From NCBI GenBank assembly GCA_902799705.1, contig CADCBP010000004.1, positions 1 to 64,000 of the forward strand: 64,000 bases of DNA. The letters are read 5' to 3'. The notes beneath the pieces were generated by a model. That model had not been told where the DNA came from. It ran no database searches and worked only from the letters and a program-made list of their open reading frames with translations. Numbering within the stretch: position 1 is the stretch's first letter; every line of letters starts with the position of its first letter. This DNA is from an uncultured Bacteroidales bacterium. Its GTDB lineage: Bacteria; Bacteroidota; Bacteroidia; Bacteroidales; Paludibacteraceae. Shown here in pieces: positions 50,818-58,993 of this stretch. A program made the position numbers and the translations under genes.

Positions 50818-51546
50818 ATGAAATTGTATCTTGACCTAAATGAATATCAGAGCAGAAAACTTTTCGCAGATGTGTACAACAGGAGTTCCTTTTGTCGTGT
50901 TAAGTTATATGTTCTTGAGTATTTGTTAACGTATTGGCATTATGAAGAGATAAAAAACAGACGTCCATTTTTGTGCGTGGATGTAGATGATACAAAACGA
51001 GTTTATATAATAAATGAGAGTGGTGATAAAATCATCTCGTTTGTATTTGATTATAATGTAAGAGTAAAACAAGAGGTGGGACAAAATGGTAATACACTAA
51101 GTTTTTTATCAATAAAAGCCAAAAACTATAATTGCGAAATAACTCCCAAATTAGTAGCAGACGCTCAATCTATAATCCAAACTCATAGTGATCGTGAAGA
51201 TAACCTAATGACATATACAATGCTTGATTTTGAAGAAGAAGCATATGATGATAGAACGCTTCGATTTGTGGAAAATCTTTTATACTGTGAACCGGGGTAT
51301 ATAAGATACGATAATAGTACTAAAGGAGCCAAGCCATATTATCATCCACAATATCATTTCGATATCAATTATACAAATGATGCAACATTTAAATTTGGAC
51401 TTCCGAATATTATAGATGTTAACAAGTTTATTGATTTGGTAAATTCTCAAGAAAAACGTCCTACTTTGATATGCGAATGGCAGCGTGAACAGCCGCCATT
51501 AAAGAGTAAAAGAGTGAAGAAGAAAATTATGAAAAAGAAAAAATGA
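50818..51546 (+). CDS. Hypothetical partner of the helicase, 242 residues
   Basis: I do not recognise the family. The 242-residue protein starts MKLYLDLNEYQSRKLFADVY and contains a Cys/Tyr-rich centre (NLLYCEPGYIRYDN) and a His-containing motif KPYYHPQYHFDINYTN at about 184-199. It ends in a Lys-rich basic tail (KSKRVKKKIMKKKK) that may bind nucleic acid. No signal or membrane segment is seen. The 7-base gap and shared AT-rich codon use tie it to the helicase. The HPxxHxD motif could be a metal or RNA-binding site, but that is a guess. Its TGA overlaps the ATG of the glycosyltransferase stump. Confidence 0.7.
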   Translation: MKLYLDLNEYQSRKLFADVYNRSSFCRVKLYVLEYLLTYWHYEEIKNRRPFLCVDVDDTKRVYIINESGDKIISFVFDYNVRVKQEVGQNGNTLSFLSIKAKNYNCEITPKLVADAQSIIQTHSDREDNLMTYTMLDFEEEAYDDRTLRFVENLLYCEPGYIRYDNSTKGAKPYYHPQYHFDINYTNDATFKFGLPNIIDVNKFIDLVNSQEKRPTLICEWQREQPPLKSKRVKKKIMKKKK

Positions 51547-51614
51547 AAACCAACCAACCATTATTTTCGGTACTGATTGCCGATTATTATAATGGCAAAT
51601 ATATGTTAATATGA
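51543..51614 (+). pseudogene. Stump of a family 2 glycosyltransferase (23 residues)
   Basis: The frame starts with an ATG overlapping the preceding TGA and reads MKTNQPLFSVLIADYYNGKY and three more residues before a stop. PLFSVLIA-YYNGKYM is the standard first strand and loop of GT2 glycosyltransferases. Everything after it is missing, and the aminotransferase start follows at 51611. This marks a deletion or insertion scar at the right border of the helicase module. Confidence 0.6.
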
Positions 51615-52732
51615 ATGATAGCAAAATGATAACAGTAACATCTCCGTTATTACCTGACTTAAAAGAGTTTTATAATTCTTTAGAGAAGATATGGGATAGC
51701 AAGTGGTTGACCAATAATGGTTCATTCCATCAGCGGTTGGAGAAAGCTTTGGCGGAGTATCTCGGAGTGGAGTATATTTCTCTATTTACCAATGGAACCT
51801 TGCCTTTGATAACTGCGTTGCAAGCATTAGGCCTGACAAAAGGCGAAGTAATAACTACTCCGTATTCGTTTGTCGCTACAACACATAGCATATGGTGGAA
51901 TGGATTAACACCTGTGTTTGTGGATGTAGATCCCAATACAGGTAATATTGATCCAGAGAAGATAGAAGCGGCAATAACTGAGGATACGGTAGCAATTATG
52001 CCGGTACATGTTTATGGTCAGCCATGTGATCATGAACGGATTGAGGCGATAGCGAAAAAGCACAATCTTAAAGTTATATACGACGCCGCGCACGCATTTG
52101 GAGTTTGTAAGAATGGAGAGAGTGTTTTGAAATGGGGGGACATTAGCACATTGAGTTTTCATGCCACGAAAGTTTATGGAACAATTGAAGGTGGCGCAAT
52201 TGTTTGCCGGAGCAGAGAGATGAAAACAAAAATAGATAATCTGCGTAACTTCGGCATTGTAGATGAGGTGTCGGTCGCCTATCCAGGCATTAATGGTAAG
52301 ATGGATGAGGCAAGAGCTGCATTTGGCCTGCTAAACTTAAAACAAGTAGATGCGGCTATTTCAAAACGTAAACAGGTCGCTGAGCGATATCGAAAGGAAT
52401 TAACGGGGGTTGATGGCGTTACATTTCTACAAGAAGAGACAAATATTCGATATAACTACGGATATTTTCCAATATTTGTAAACGAAGAGAAATATGGTAT
52501 AAGTAGGGATGCTCTGTATGTGAAATTAAAAGAGAATAACATCTTAGGACGTAGGTATTTTTATCCGTTGATAAGTACATTTGAACCATATCGCACATAT
52601 TTTTCTGCGGCACCGAGTAATTTACCAATAGCCACGAAGATGGCAGAAGAAGTGCTATGTCTTCCGATACATCATGCATTAAGCAATGAAGAGGTGTCGC
52701 GAATAGTAGATATCGTACGAAAAATTAAATAG
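51611..52732 (+). CDS. DegT/DnrJ/EryC1 family sugar aminotransferase (FdtB-like)
   Basis: A 373-residue PLP enzyme transferring an amino group to a keto-deoxy sugar nucleotide. Binding residues are in TNGTLPLITALQAL, YDAAHAFG (Asp for the PLP ring) and LSFHATKVYGTIEGG (Lys aldimine), with the closing R in RYNYGYFPIFV. Similarity of the KWLTNNGSFHQRLEKALAEYL start suggests the FdtB/QdtB type acting on a TDP-3-keto sugar. The donor sugar's synthesis genes are not in the window. The start at 51611 overlaps the stump's stop. Confidence 0.93.
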   Translation: MNDSKMITVTSPLLPDLKEFYNSLEKIWDSKWLTNNGSFHQRLEKALAEYLGVEYISLFTNGTLPLITALQALGLTKGEVITTPYSFVATTHSIWWNGLTPVFVDVDPNTGNIDPEKIEAAITEDTVAIMPVHVYGQPCDHERIEAIAKKHNLKVIYDAAHAFGVCKNGESVLKWGDISTLSFHATKVYGTIEGGAIVCRSREMKTKIDNLRNFGIVDEVSVAYPGINGKMDEARAAFGLLNLKQVDAAISKRKQVAERYRKELTGVDGVTFLQEETNIRYNYGYFPIFVNEEKYGISRDALYVKLKENNILGRRYFYPLISTFEPYRTYFSAAPSNLPIATKMAEEVLCLPIHHALSNEEVSRIVDIVRKIK

Positions 52733-52745
52733 AAGTTAAGTAGGT

Positions 52746-53801
52746 ATGGTTAACGAGAAGCCAATATTATCCGTTATTTTAATATCTCATGAACAACGCG
52801 AATTGCTTAGACGCTGTGTCGATAGTATATTAGCAATGCAGGTAGATTATCCCTATGAGATAATTATCAGCGATGATCGATCAACTGATGGTACTTATGA
52901 GTTGGCGCAAAAGTATGCCACGGATGTGGCTACTGGTGTAATAGACAGAAACGGGCTTGTACGTATCATCGCTACGCAATGTAATTCTGATGATTGCAGC
53001 CCCGCTACTACTTCGCAGCGTAGCGGATGGAATAGATGTAATGGATATAAACATGTTGAAGGTAAGTATATCGCTCATGTGGATGCTGATGATTACTTTC
53101 GTGAAGGTGCAGAGGTGTATAAAAAACAGATAGAACTCCTAGAACAACACCCTGAATGTAGTTGTTGTATGGCAAACCTTTACGAACTTGATGAAGGCGA
53201 TACTAAATTACGACAAAGACATGAACCTAAACTATACTATACTGGAAGAATTATTTCAGGAGAAGAGTTTATTAAAGAAAATTGCTTCATTGAAAGCCAT
53301 GTCTTTATGTATCGGCGTAATTATGAACAAGATCCAGTCGCACTTTACGGTAAACTCTATGTGGACTCATTATTGACATATCATCATATGCAGTTTGGTC
53401 CAGTCATATGTTTGAACCAAACGGATTATATCTATGTCCAGTATCCTAAATCAATAAGCAATCAGGTCGTTAATAATAATGATGTAGCTATTATCTGGTG
53501 TCTGCCAATTCTTATATCATGTACTGTAAAATATTGGTATCAATATATGTATCGATATAATTTGCCATATATACTCGAAGTGGTTGGAATGAGTAGACAT
53601 GGTTATCGTTTGCAAGAAAAGAATAACAACTCTCTCAAAGATGTCAATTCGTATATCATGCATACATTTAACAGAGAACTGACAGGAGTAGATAAATTGC
53701 GCATTAAGATAATAATGAAGTATATACGGCTATTAATTAAGCACAAGAGAAGTTCGAATTTTGAAATGCATTTATTGTATCTTTTATTAAATATGGAGTA
53801 A
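52746..53801 (+). CDS. Family 2 glycosyltransferase
   Basis: 351 residues. The GT-A core begins LSVILISHEQRELLRRCVDS, then SDDRSTDGTYE and the metal site YIAHVDADDYFREG. The following EKNNN/MSRHGYR region is an acceptor-side domain. It lies 14 bases after the aminotransferase and 3 before the next transferase, in the polysaccharide operon. Confidence 0.9.
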   Translation: MVNEKPILSVILISHEQRELLRRCVDSILAMQVDYPYEIIISDDRSTDGTYELAQKYATDVATGVIDRNGLVRIIATQCNSDDCSPATTSQRSGWNRCNGYKHVEGKYIAHVDADDYFREGAEVYKKQIELLEQHPECSCCMANLYELDEGDTKLRQRHEPKLYYTGRIISGEEFIKENCFIESHVFMYRRNYEQDPVALYGKLYVDSLLTYHHMQFGPVICLNQTDYIYVQYPKSISNQVVNNNDVAIIWCLPILISCTVKYWYQYMYRYNLPYILEVVGMSRHGYRLQEKNNNSLKDVNSYIMHTFNRELTGVDKLRIKIIMKYIRLLIKHKRSSNFEMHLLYLLLNME

Positions 53802-53803
53802 CT

Positions 53804-54700
53804 ATGAAGAACCAAAATCCATTAGTATCCGTATGCTGTATTACATATAATCAAGAGAAGTTCATCCGTAAGACATTGGATGGGTTTGTGATGCAAAAAA
53901 CGACATTCCCGTTTGAGGTGGTGATTAGTGATGATTGCAGCCAAGATAAAACTCGCGCTATAATTTCAGATTATAAAACGAAGTATCCTGATTTATTTCG
54001 CGATGTAAGTCCGGTGAAAAATATGGGTTCAATGGAGAATTTCTTTTATTCGCAGGAGCAAGCAAAGGGAAAATATATTGCAATGTGTGAAGGTGATGAT
54101 TATTGGATTGATCCGCTCAAACTGCAAAAGCAGGTGGATTTTTTAGAGACTCATCCAGATTATGCAATAGTGTTCCATGAGGTGAAAATATGGGCAGAGG
54201 AAACTCAAGAGTTTATAAAAAACAATATCACTCGTCCAGTGCCGGAGACAACGACACAGGTGGATATGTCGGAGGGAAACTATATGCATACACCATCGGT
54301 AATGTTCAGGGTGCATAAAGAAATTTATCCGATTATTCATTCATACGGACATTTCTTGCCGGATGATTATGCGTGCTGGATGTTAACAGCAGAATACGGG
54401 AAGATATATAGAATGCCTGATGTGATGGCGGTTTATAGAGTCGGGAGTGGAATATGGAGTACGTCTAAAACGATAAAAAATGATTTGAAATATTTAAGTA
54501 CCATAAGCAAGTTGTATGTCTCTATGACTGACGATATAGTTAAAGAGAATCTGCATAAACAGATAACAGAGATGATAAATTCGCTGTGTTATGTAGAGGA
54601 GAACTTAAATGCAATCCGTTCCTCCAAGGCCTACCACCTCGGTAAATTATTGCTCAAGCCCTTTCGGTGGATGAAGAGGATAGGCAGAAAAAATGAGTGA
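53804..54700 (+). CDS. Family 2 glycosyltransferase
   Basis: 298 residues. It starts PLVSVCCITYNQEKFIRKTL, with SDDCSQDKT and the metal site CEGDDYWIDPLKLQ, a subgroup common in Bacteroidota O-antigen and exopolysaccharide loci. The C-terminus is basic (KPFRWMKRIGRK), likely binding the membrane surface. It is followed by a 381-base gap. Confidence 0.92.
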   Translation: MKNQNPLVSVCCITYNQEKFIRKTLDGFVMQKTTFPFEVVISDDCSQDKTRAIISDYKTKYPDLFRDVSPVKNMGSMENFFYSQEQAKGKYIAMCEGDDYWIDPLKLQKQVDFLETHPDYAIVFHEVKIWAEETQEFIKNNITRPVPETTTQVDMSEGNYMHTPSVMFRVHKEIYPIIHSYGHFLPDDYACWMLTAEYGKIYRMPDVMAVYRVGSGIWSTSKTIKNDLKYLSTISKLYVSMTDDIVKENLHKQITEMINSLCYVEENLNAIRSSKAYHLGKLLLKPFRWMKRIGRKNE

Positions 54701-55081
54701 TTTCTTGGGGAAAACATACTAAAAGTTAGAAAAGTGTATTTTTTATTTGCAAATTCGATAGAAAAGTGTACCTTCGTGGCGGATTTTAAAAAGTAATGGT
54801 CATTTCGGAAATGTAGATTACAAATTTATAAGTCATGCAATTCTCAATCCTTGTTGCAACTCGTGAACTCAAGAAATATGCTATCTCATCCACGGGACTA
54901 TCGTTGATAGATATGTAATCCTTTACTCCAAAGCCTACTGCCTGTGGAGGGTAAAAGCACTTGTTTTTAATGGCAAAATTAAGAAAAAAATCAATTTTAT
55001 AGAAGAATTTCCCATATATATTTTGGTATATGGGATTTTTTTTGTACCTTTGCAGCCGCAAAGGTAGTAGAAACAGAACGA
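54701..55081 (+). promoter_or_regulatory. Intergenic region with one degraded and one intact promoter
   Basis: A first promoter-like pair, TTTG (54746-54749) and TACCTTCG (54769-54776), has a mutated -7 box. The second (TTTT at 55021-55024, 20 bases, TACCTTTG at 55045-55052) is intact. Its -33 box lies in the inverted repeat CCCATATA (55011-55018) and TATATGGG (55027-55034), nearly identical to that at 33726-33749. A minus-strand open reading at 54786-55061 may be a decayed gene but has no recognisable motif. Confidence 0.55.
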
Positions 55082-56011
55082 ATGAAGTTAAGTGTTATCA
55101 TATTATCCTATACAATCGACGAAGAAATCTATCAGATGAACTGCAGGGCGATAGAGTCGCTGTTCTCTTCCGAGAATTGGAGATTGGAGAATGGAGATTG
55201 GACATTGGAGGTACTGCTGATAGAGAGCAATAGGGATTCGAACCGCAGATACGATTCTCGAGTACGGGTGATGATGCCGGAGGAGAAGTTTGGGTTTCAT
55301 CGATTCTTCAATATCGGTTTGGAGCAGACGAGTGGGGAGTTTGTGGCGTTCTGTAATAACGATATTGTGTTTGAAAAGGGGTGGTGGAGCGCAATCATGA
55401 AGGTGAAGAAAGAGCATCCGCGGTTCATGTGCTTCTCGCCGGTGGATAGCAGTTATCCTATGATGGTGGAAGAGATTGCGACCGGTAAGGAATACACAAT
55501 AGGATGGGAGAACAAACGCCATTTTGCTGCATGGTGCTTCGTCTGGGAGCGAAAGGTGTTTAAGACGATCGGGCTCTTTGACGAGACATTTGATTTCTAT
55601 TCTGCGGATGATGATGAACTGATGACGCTTCGTTACCATGCCATTCCAAATGTGCTGGTAACCGACAGCGAAGTAAAGCATCTAAGCCAGGTGGTAACAA
55701 AGAAAGTAGGCATTAACAAATATGCTGTAACCGATAAGGAAAAATATCCGCTTTCGGATTATGAAATCAAACGCGGCTTGACGTGGCTATGGGATGATGT
55801 ACGGTTCTATGTGGCATATCAGCGAGAAAAAGCCAAATGGGGAAATCATTGGATGCGCAAACGAGTAAATAACTTATTGCTGCGTCATCCATGGCTCAAC
55901 ATCCGTCCGATTACGAAGATTCTCTATAATCGCCGAGTCAATCTCTTTTTGGCAAAAATCACCGGTGTTTCAGATCCTAATCCGGTGCAATATGAGGATT
56001 GTAGATTGTAG
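55082..56011 (+). CDS. Family 2 glycosyltransferase with a repeat-derived segment
   Basis: 309 residues. LSVIILSYTIDEEIYQMNC leads to the acceptor side, with FCNNDIVFEKGWWSAI and the acidic DDDELMTLRYHAI. Residues ENWRLENGDWTLE (about 31-43) are encoded by gagattgg words (55172-55210). The last residues (DCRL) and the stop come from the gattgtagattgtag array at 55997-56043. The core is complete, so it should be functional. It has its own promoter and operator. Confidence 0.88.
   Translation: MKLSVIILSYTIDEEIYQMNCRAIESLFSSENWRLENGDWTLEVLLIESNRDSNRRYDSRVRVMMPEEKFGFHRFFNIGLEQTSGEFVAFCNNDIVFEKGWWSAIMKVKKEHPRFMCFSPVDSSYPMMVEEIATGKEYTIGWENKRHFAAWCFVWERKVFKTIGLFDETFDFYSADDDELMTLRYHAIPNVLVTDSEVKHLSQVVTKKVGINKYAVTDKEKYPLSDYEIKRGLTWLWDDVRFYVAYQREKAKWGNHWMRKRVNNLLLRHPWLNIRPITKILYNRRVNLFLAKITGVSDPNPVQYEDCRL
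55172..55210 (+). repeat. Word array inside a glycosyltransferase
   Basis: GAGAATTGGAGATTGGAGAA-style units, 39 bases, in frame (13 codons). The same words fill intergenic gaps near 56400 and recur in the 57179-57225 segment. Confidence 0.75.
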
Positions 56012-56043
56012 ATTGTAGATTTGAAATTGTAGATTGTAGATTT
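55997..56043 (+). repeat. Word array left of four-helix-bundle copy 2
   Basis: GATTGTA units; they also supply the stop codon of the preceding glycosyltransferase. The inverse orientation (ccaatctccaatc) lies right of the gene at 56396-56426. Confidence 0.75.
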
Positions 56044-56397
56044 ATGACGAAGCATGATTTTATAGATAAGTGCGTGAGTTTTTCGGTAAAAATTAATAAA
56101 CTAAGGATTTATCTCCGCGAAAAGCAACACGAATATAATAACTCTGACCAGATTCAGCGTTCGGGTACTAGTATAGGTGCTAATTATTGCGAAGCATGTG
56201 ATGCTGAAAGCAAAGCAGATTTTATTCATAAAATGACCATTGCATTAAAAGAGGCCAATGAAACTATTTATTGGTTGCGAGTGCTATATGGATCGGGACT
56301 GATAACCCAAAATCAATATGACGATTTATTGAAGGACGTTAATGAGTTGTATAGTGTCATTACTGCTGGTATTAAAACCGCGAAATCACACCAATGA
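56044..56397 (+). CDS. Four-helix-bundle protein (S23/IVP family), copy 2
   Basis: A 117-residue protein strongly similar to copy 1 (same QHEYNNSDQIQRSGTSIGAN block and ETIYWLRVL helix). No stop or frame damage. It is placed between two glycosyltransferases, with inverted word arrays on both sides. It has no visible promoter of its own. Confidence 0.9.
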   Translation: MTKHDFIDKCVSFSVKINKLRIYLREKQHEYNNSDQIQRSGTSIGANYCEACDAESKADFIHKMTIALKEANETIYWLRVLYGSGLITQNQYDDLLKDVNELYSVITAGIKTAKSHQ

Positions 56398-56426
56398 ATT
56401 CCAATTTCCAATCTCCAATCTCCAAT
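56396..56426 (+). repeat. Word array right of four-helix-bundle copy 2
   Basis: CCAATTTCCAATCTCCAAT units, the reverse complement style of the gattgg words. Confidence 0.7.
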
Positions 56427-56493
56427 AAAAAATAATCCAATTATCGTAATATTAGCTAAAAAACAAAGTTTTTTTCGATAATTGAATTATTTA

Positions 56494-56525
56494 TTTGCAC
56501 ATGTCATTTTTTTTGTGTACCTTTG
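56494..56525 (+). promoter_or_regulatory. Promoter of the glycosyltransferase/capE-F-G segment
   Basis: TTTG at 56494-56497, 20 bases, TACCTTTG at 56518-56525. GTGCAC at 56525-56530 and 56536-56541 forms an inverted repeat around the transcription start. The start codon at 56542 follows about 10 bases after. Confidence 0.7.
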
Positions 56526-56541
56526 TGCACTTTTTGTGCAC

Positions 56542-57864
56542 ATGACGAAAAAGAAGATAATCATATTACAGGAAAATCTGTTTGCCAATACGGATGCTAA
56601 TTCCAAGTTGGTGTTTCGTCTGTGCGAACAATTGCTGAAGATAGGATATAATGTATCAGTTCTTGGCATTGCTAATCATGAAGCAGAACAAGTGGAAGAA
56701 TATAAAGGTATCCATCTTATTCATGAACCGGATAATAGAGCAAAGGAAGTGCGGCAACTAAAGGATCGACTTGGCCGCTTCCATTGGTTGAGATATGTCA
56801 TACGTCCGCGTTCTATTTGGTATCGCATCAATAATGACCGGTATACGCCATTTTATTTGGAAACGCGCTCATGGCTGCGCAAACATACGCATGAATACGA
56901 TGCGCTTATAGCTTGTTGTTCTCCTTATTATCCATTAGCCTTGGCTGCAGAAGTTGCTGATCGAATACCGGTAATATTCTACAAAATAGATCCGGTTGGT
57001 TCTTGGCCGGATAAATCGAATGGCGATGCGGCTCTATCCACGATCGAAAATGAAATTAAATGGGATAATGTGGCTGCTCGTATCATCATGCCGGATGTGG
57101 TATATCGCGATTATATGCGTTTGCCAACCAAGGTAAATGGGGGAAAAGTCGCAGTGGTTCAATTTCCGAATGTGCGAAGATTTGAGATTGGAGATTGGAG
57201 ATTTGAGATTGGAGATTGGGGATTGAATAATGAGAATCAGGTGAATCTGTTCTTTATTGGCAAGTTTTATGCAACGATACGGCATCCGCAGTATTTGTTT
57301 GATTTGATGGAGGCGTTAGGGGGGACGGGAATTGTGCTGCATATTGTGGGACCGATAAACTATATGGGATTTGATAAGGAGTATATAGAGAAGTACTTCA
57401 CGAATAAGATTGAGAATATCCGATTCCATGGGGCAGTTCCTCCGAATGAGGCTGATGCACTCTTGACAAAAGCAGACGGATTGGTGCATTTGGGCAATAG
57501 TGTAGATACCGCGATGCCTAGCAAGATATTGGACTATATCAGTAGCGGCAAACCGATTTTGAATATCTGTAAAATTCCTACTTGCCCGACTTTGTCGTTG
57601 ATGGAGCGCTATCCGATAGGATTGACAATTTTTGAGCAGTCAGATGTCAGTGATCAGTATTCAGTTGTCAGTTGTCGGTCGTCAGTAATCAGTGAGGAGA
57701 TAGTAGAACAAGTTAAGGAATTCTGCATTACGAATAAAGGCAAGCAGATTCCATATGAACAGATAGAGAAGTTATATCCTGAATGTACGATTGAATATGT
57801 AGGGAATCAATTTGATGAAACGATTCAGGCAGCAATAAATGAATTTAAGACAAATAAGATATGA
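56542..57864 (+). CDS. Family 4-like (GT-B) glycosyltransferase with two repeat-derived segments
   Basis: 440 residues from the ATG that follows the promoter. N-terminal Rossmann domain (KKIIILQENLFANTDANSKL), then the interdomain SYY and the C-terminal donor domain with VNLFFIGKFYATIRH, the FHGAVPPNEADALL block and the closing GNSVDTAMPSKILDYISSGKP. This is the GT-B plan of GT4-like enzymes. Residues FEIGDWRFEIGDWGL (coded by 57179-57225) and SDVSDQYSVVSCRSSVISEE (57637-57696) are word-array segments in frame at loop positions. Confidence 0.82.
   Translation: MTKKKIIILQENLFANTDANSKLVFRLCEQLLKIGYNVSVLGIANHEAEQVEEYKGIHLIHEPDNRAKEVRQLKDRLGRFHWLRYVIRPRSIWYRINNDRYTPFYLETRSWLRKHTHEYDALIACCSPYYPLALAAEVADRIPVIFYKIDPVGSWPDKSNGDAALSTIENEIKWDNVAARIIMPDVVYRDYMRLPTKVNGGKVAVVQFPNVRRFEIGDWRFEIGDWGLNNENQVNLFFIGKFYATIRHPQYLFDLMEALGGTGIVLHIVGPINYMGFDKEYIEKYFTNKIENIRFHGAVPPNEADALLTKADGLVHLGNSVDTAMPSKILDYISSGKPILNICKIPTCPTLSLMERYPIGLTIFEQSDVSDQYSVVSCRSSVISEEIVEQVKEFCITNKGKQIPYEQIEKLYPECTIEYVGNQFDETIQAAINEFKTNKI
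57179..57225 (+). repeat. Word array 1 inside the GT-B gene
   Basis: GATTTGAGATTGGAGATTGG units; 15 or 16 codons, in frame. Same words as in the 55172 and 24709 arrays. Confidence 0.8.
57637..57696 (+). repeat. Word array 2 inside the GT-B gene
   Basis: CAGTGATCAGTATTCAGTTG units; 20 codons in frame. The same cagtgatcagtaatcagt words fill the intergenic gap at 58897-58940. Confidence 0.8.
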
Positions 57865-58898
57865 GTATTTTTAAAGACAAAGTATTATTAATCACTGGCG
57901 GTACCGGCAGTTTCGGACATGCTGTAATGGACCGATTTCTGCGTTCGGACATAGGGGAAATCCGTATTTTCTCCCGGGATGAGAAGAAACAGGATGACAT
58001 GCGCCATGAGTATCAGGCGAAGATGCCGGAGGTAGCGGAGAAGATCCGATTCTATATTGGCGATGTGCGTGACTTGGCTTCAGTCAAGAACGCGATGCAT
58101 GGAGTTGATTATATCTTCCATGCTGCGGCTTTGAAACAAGTGCCATCATGTGAGTTTTTCCCGCTTGAGGCAGTTAGAACCAATGTGCTTGGCACGGAGA
58201 ATGTGCTTACTGCTGCGATAGAGGAAGGCGTGAAGAGTGTGATATGCTTGAGTACCGACAAAGCGGCATATCCGGTCAATGCGATGGGTACATCCAAAGC
58301 TATGATGGAAAAGGTGATCGTAGCCAAATCGCGTACGGTTAGCCCCGAGAGAACCAAGATTTGTTGTACCCGTTACGGCAACGTCATGTGCAGTCGCGGA
58401 AGTGTTATTCCATTGTGGATAGAGCAGATACGCAACCATCAGCCTATCACGTTGACAGAGCCTAGCATGACGCGGTTCATTATGTCGTTAGACGAAGCGG
58501 TGGATTTGGTGTTGTTTGCATTCGAGCATGGTGAGAGTGGGGATATATTGGTGCAAAAAGCACCGGCTTGCACTATTCTGACACAGGCAGAAGCGGTGTG
58601 TGAGTTGTTTGGCGGAAAGAAAGAAGATATCAAGGTAATTGGTATTCGTCATGGAGAGAAGATGTATGAGACATTACTCACAAATGAAGAATGCGCTCAT
58701 GCTATTGATATGGGTAATTTCTATCGCGTACCATGTGACAAACGCGGACTGAATTATGATAAGTATTTCAGCAAAGGCGATACAGAACGCACGAAGTTAT
58801 CGGAGTTTAACTCTAATAACACGCAGTTGCTGACGGTGGAGGAAACAAAAGCGAAGATTGCTTCTTTGCAGTATATACAGGAAGAACTAAAAAAGTAA
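57861..58898 (+). CDS. capE: UDP-N-acetylglucosamine 4,6-dehydratase/5-epimerase (CapE/FnlA type)
   Basis: A 345-residue extended short-chain dehydrogenase, first step of UDP-N-acetyl-L-fucosamine synthesis. The NAD motif is TGGTGSFG, and RIFSRDEKKQDDMRHEY and the SMK-type active site STDKAAYPVNAMGTSKAMME follow. The RYGNVMCSRGSVIPLW block is present. Length and motifs are complete. The gene overlaps the preceding glycosyltransferase by 4 bases and is followed by an 87-base word-array gap before capF. Confidence 0.95.
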   Translation: MSIFKDKVLLITGGTGSFGHAVMDRFLRSDIGEIRIFSRDEKKQDDMRHEYQAKMPEVAEKIRFYIGDVRDLASVKNAMHGVDYIFHAAALKQVPSCEFFPLEAVRTNVLGTENVLTAAIEEGVKSVICLSTDKAAYPVNAMGTSKAMMEKVIVAKSRTVSPERTKICCTRYGNVMCSRGSVIPLWIEQIRNHQPITLTEPSMTRFIMSLDEAVDLVLFAFEHGESGDILVQKAPACTILTQAEAVCELFGGKKEDIKVIGIRHGEKMYETLLTNEECAHAIDMGNFYRVPCDKRGLNYDKYFSKGDTERTKLSEFNSNNTQLLTVEETKAKIASLQYIQEELKK

Positions 58899-58983
58899 CC
58901 AGTAATCAGTGATCAGTAATCAGTAATCAGTGACCAGAAATAGAGAACCGCTGACAACTGAACGCTGAAAGCTGAAAACTAAA
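58897..58983 (+). repeat. Word array between capE and capF
   Basis: ACCAGTAATCAGTGATCAGT units, then GCTGACAACTGAACGCTGAAAG units. The same cagt words occur in frame in the GT-B gene. Confidence 0.8.
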
Positions 58984-58993
58984 AGATATTCAT

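Noticed and set aside
54786..55061. Minus-strand open reading frame in the gap before the 55082 glycosyltransferase
   Set aside because: It overlaps a well-formed plus-strand promoter and operator and shows no motif, so it is probably chance or a decayed fragment.
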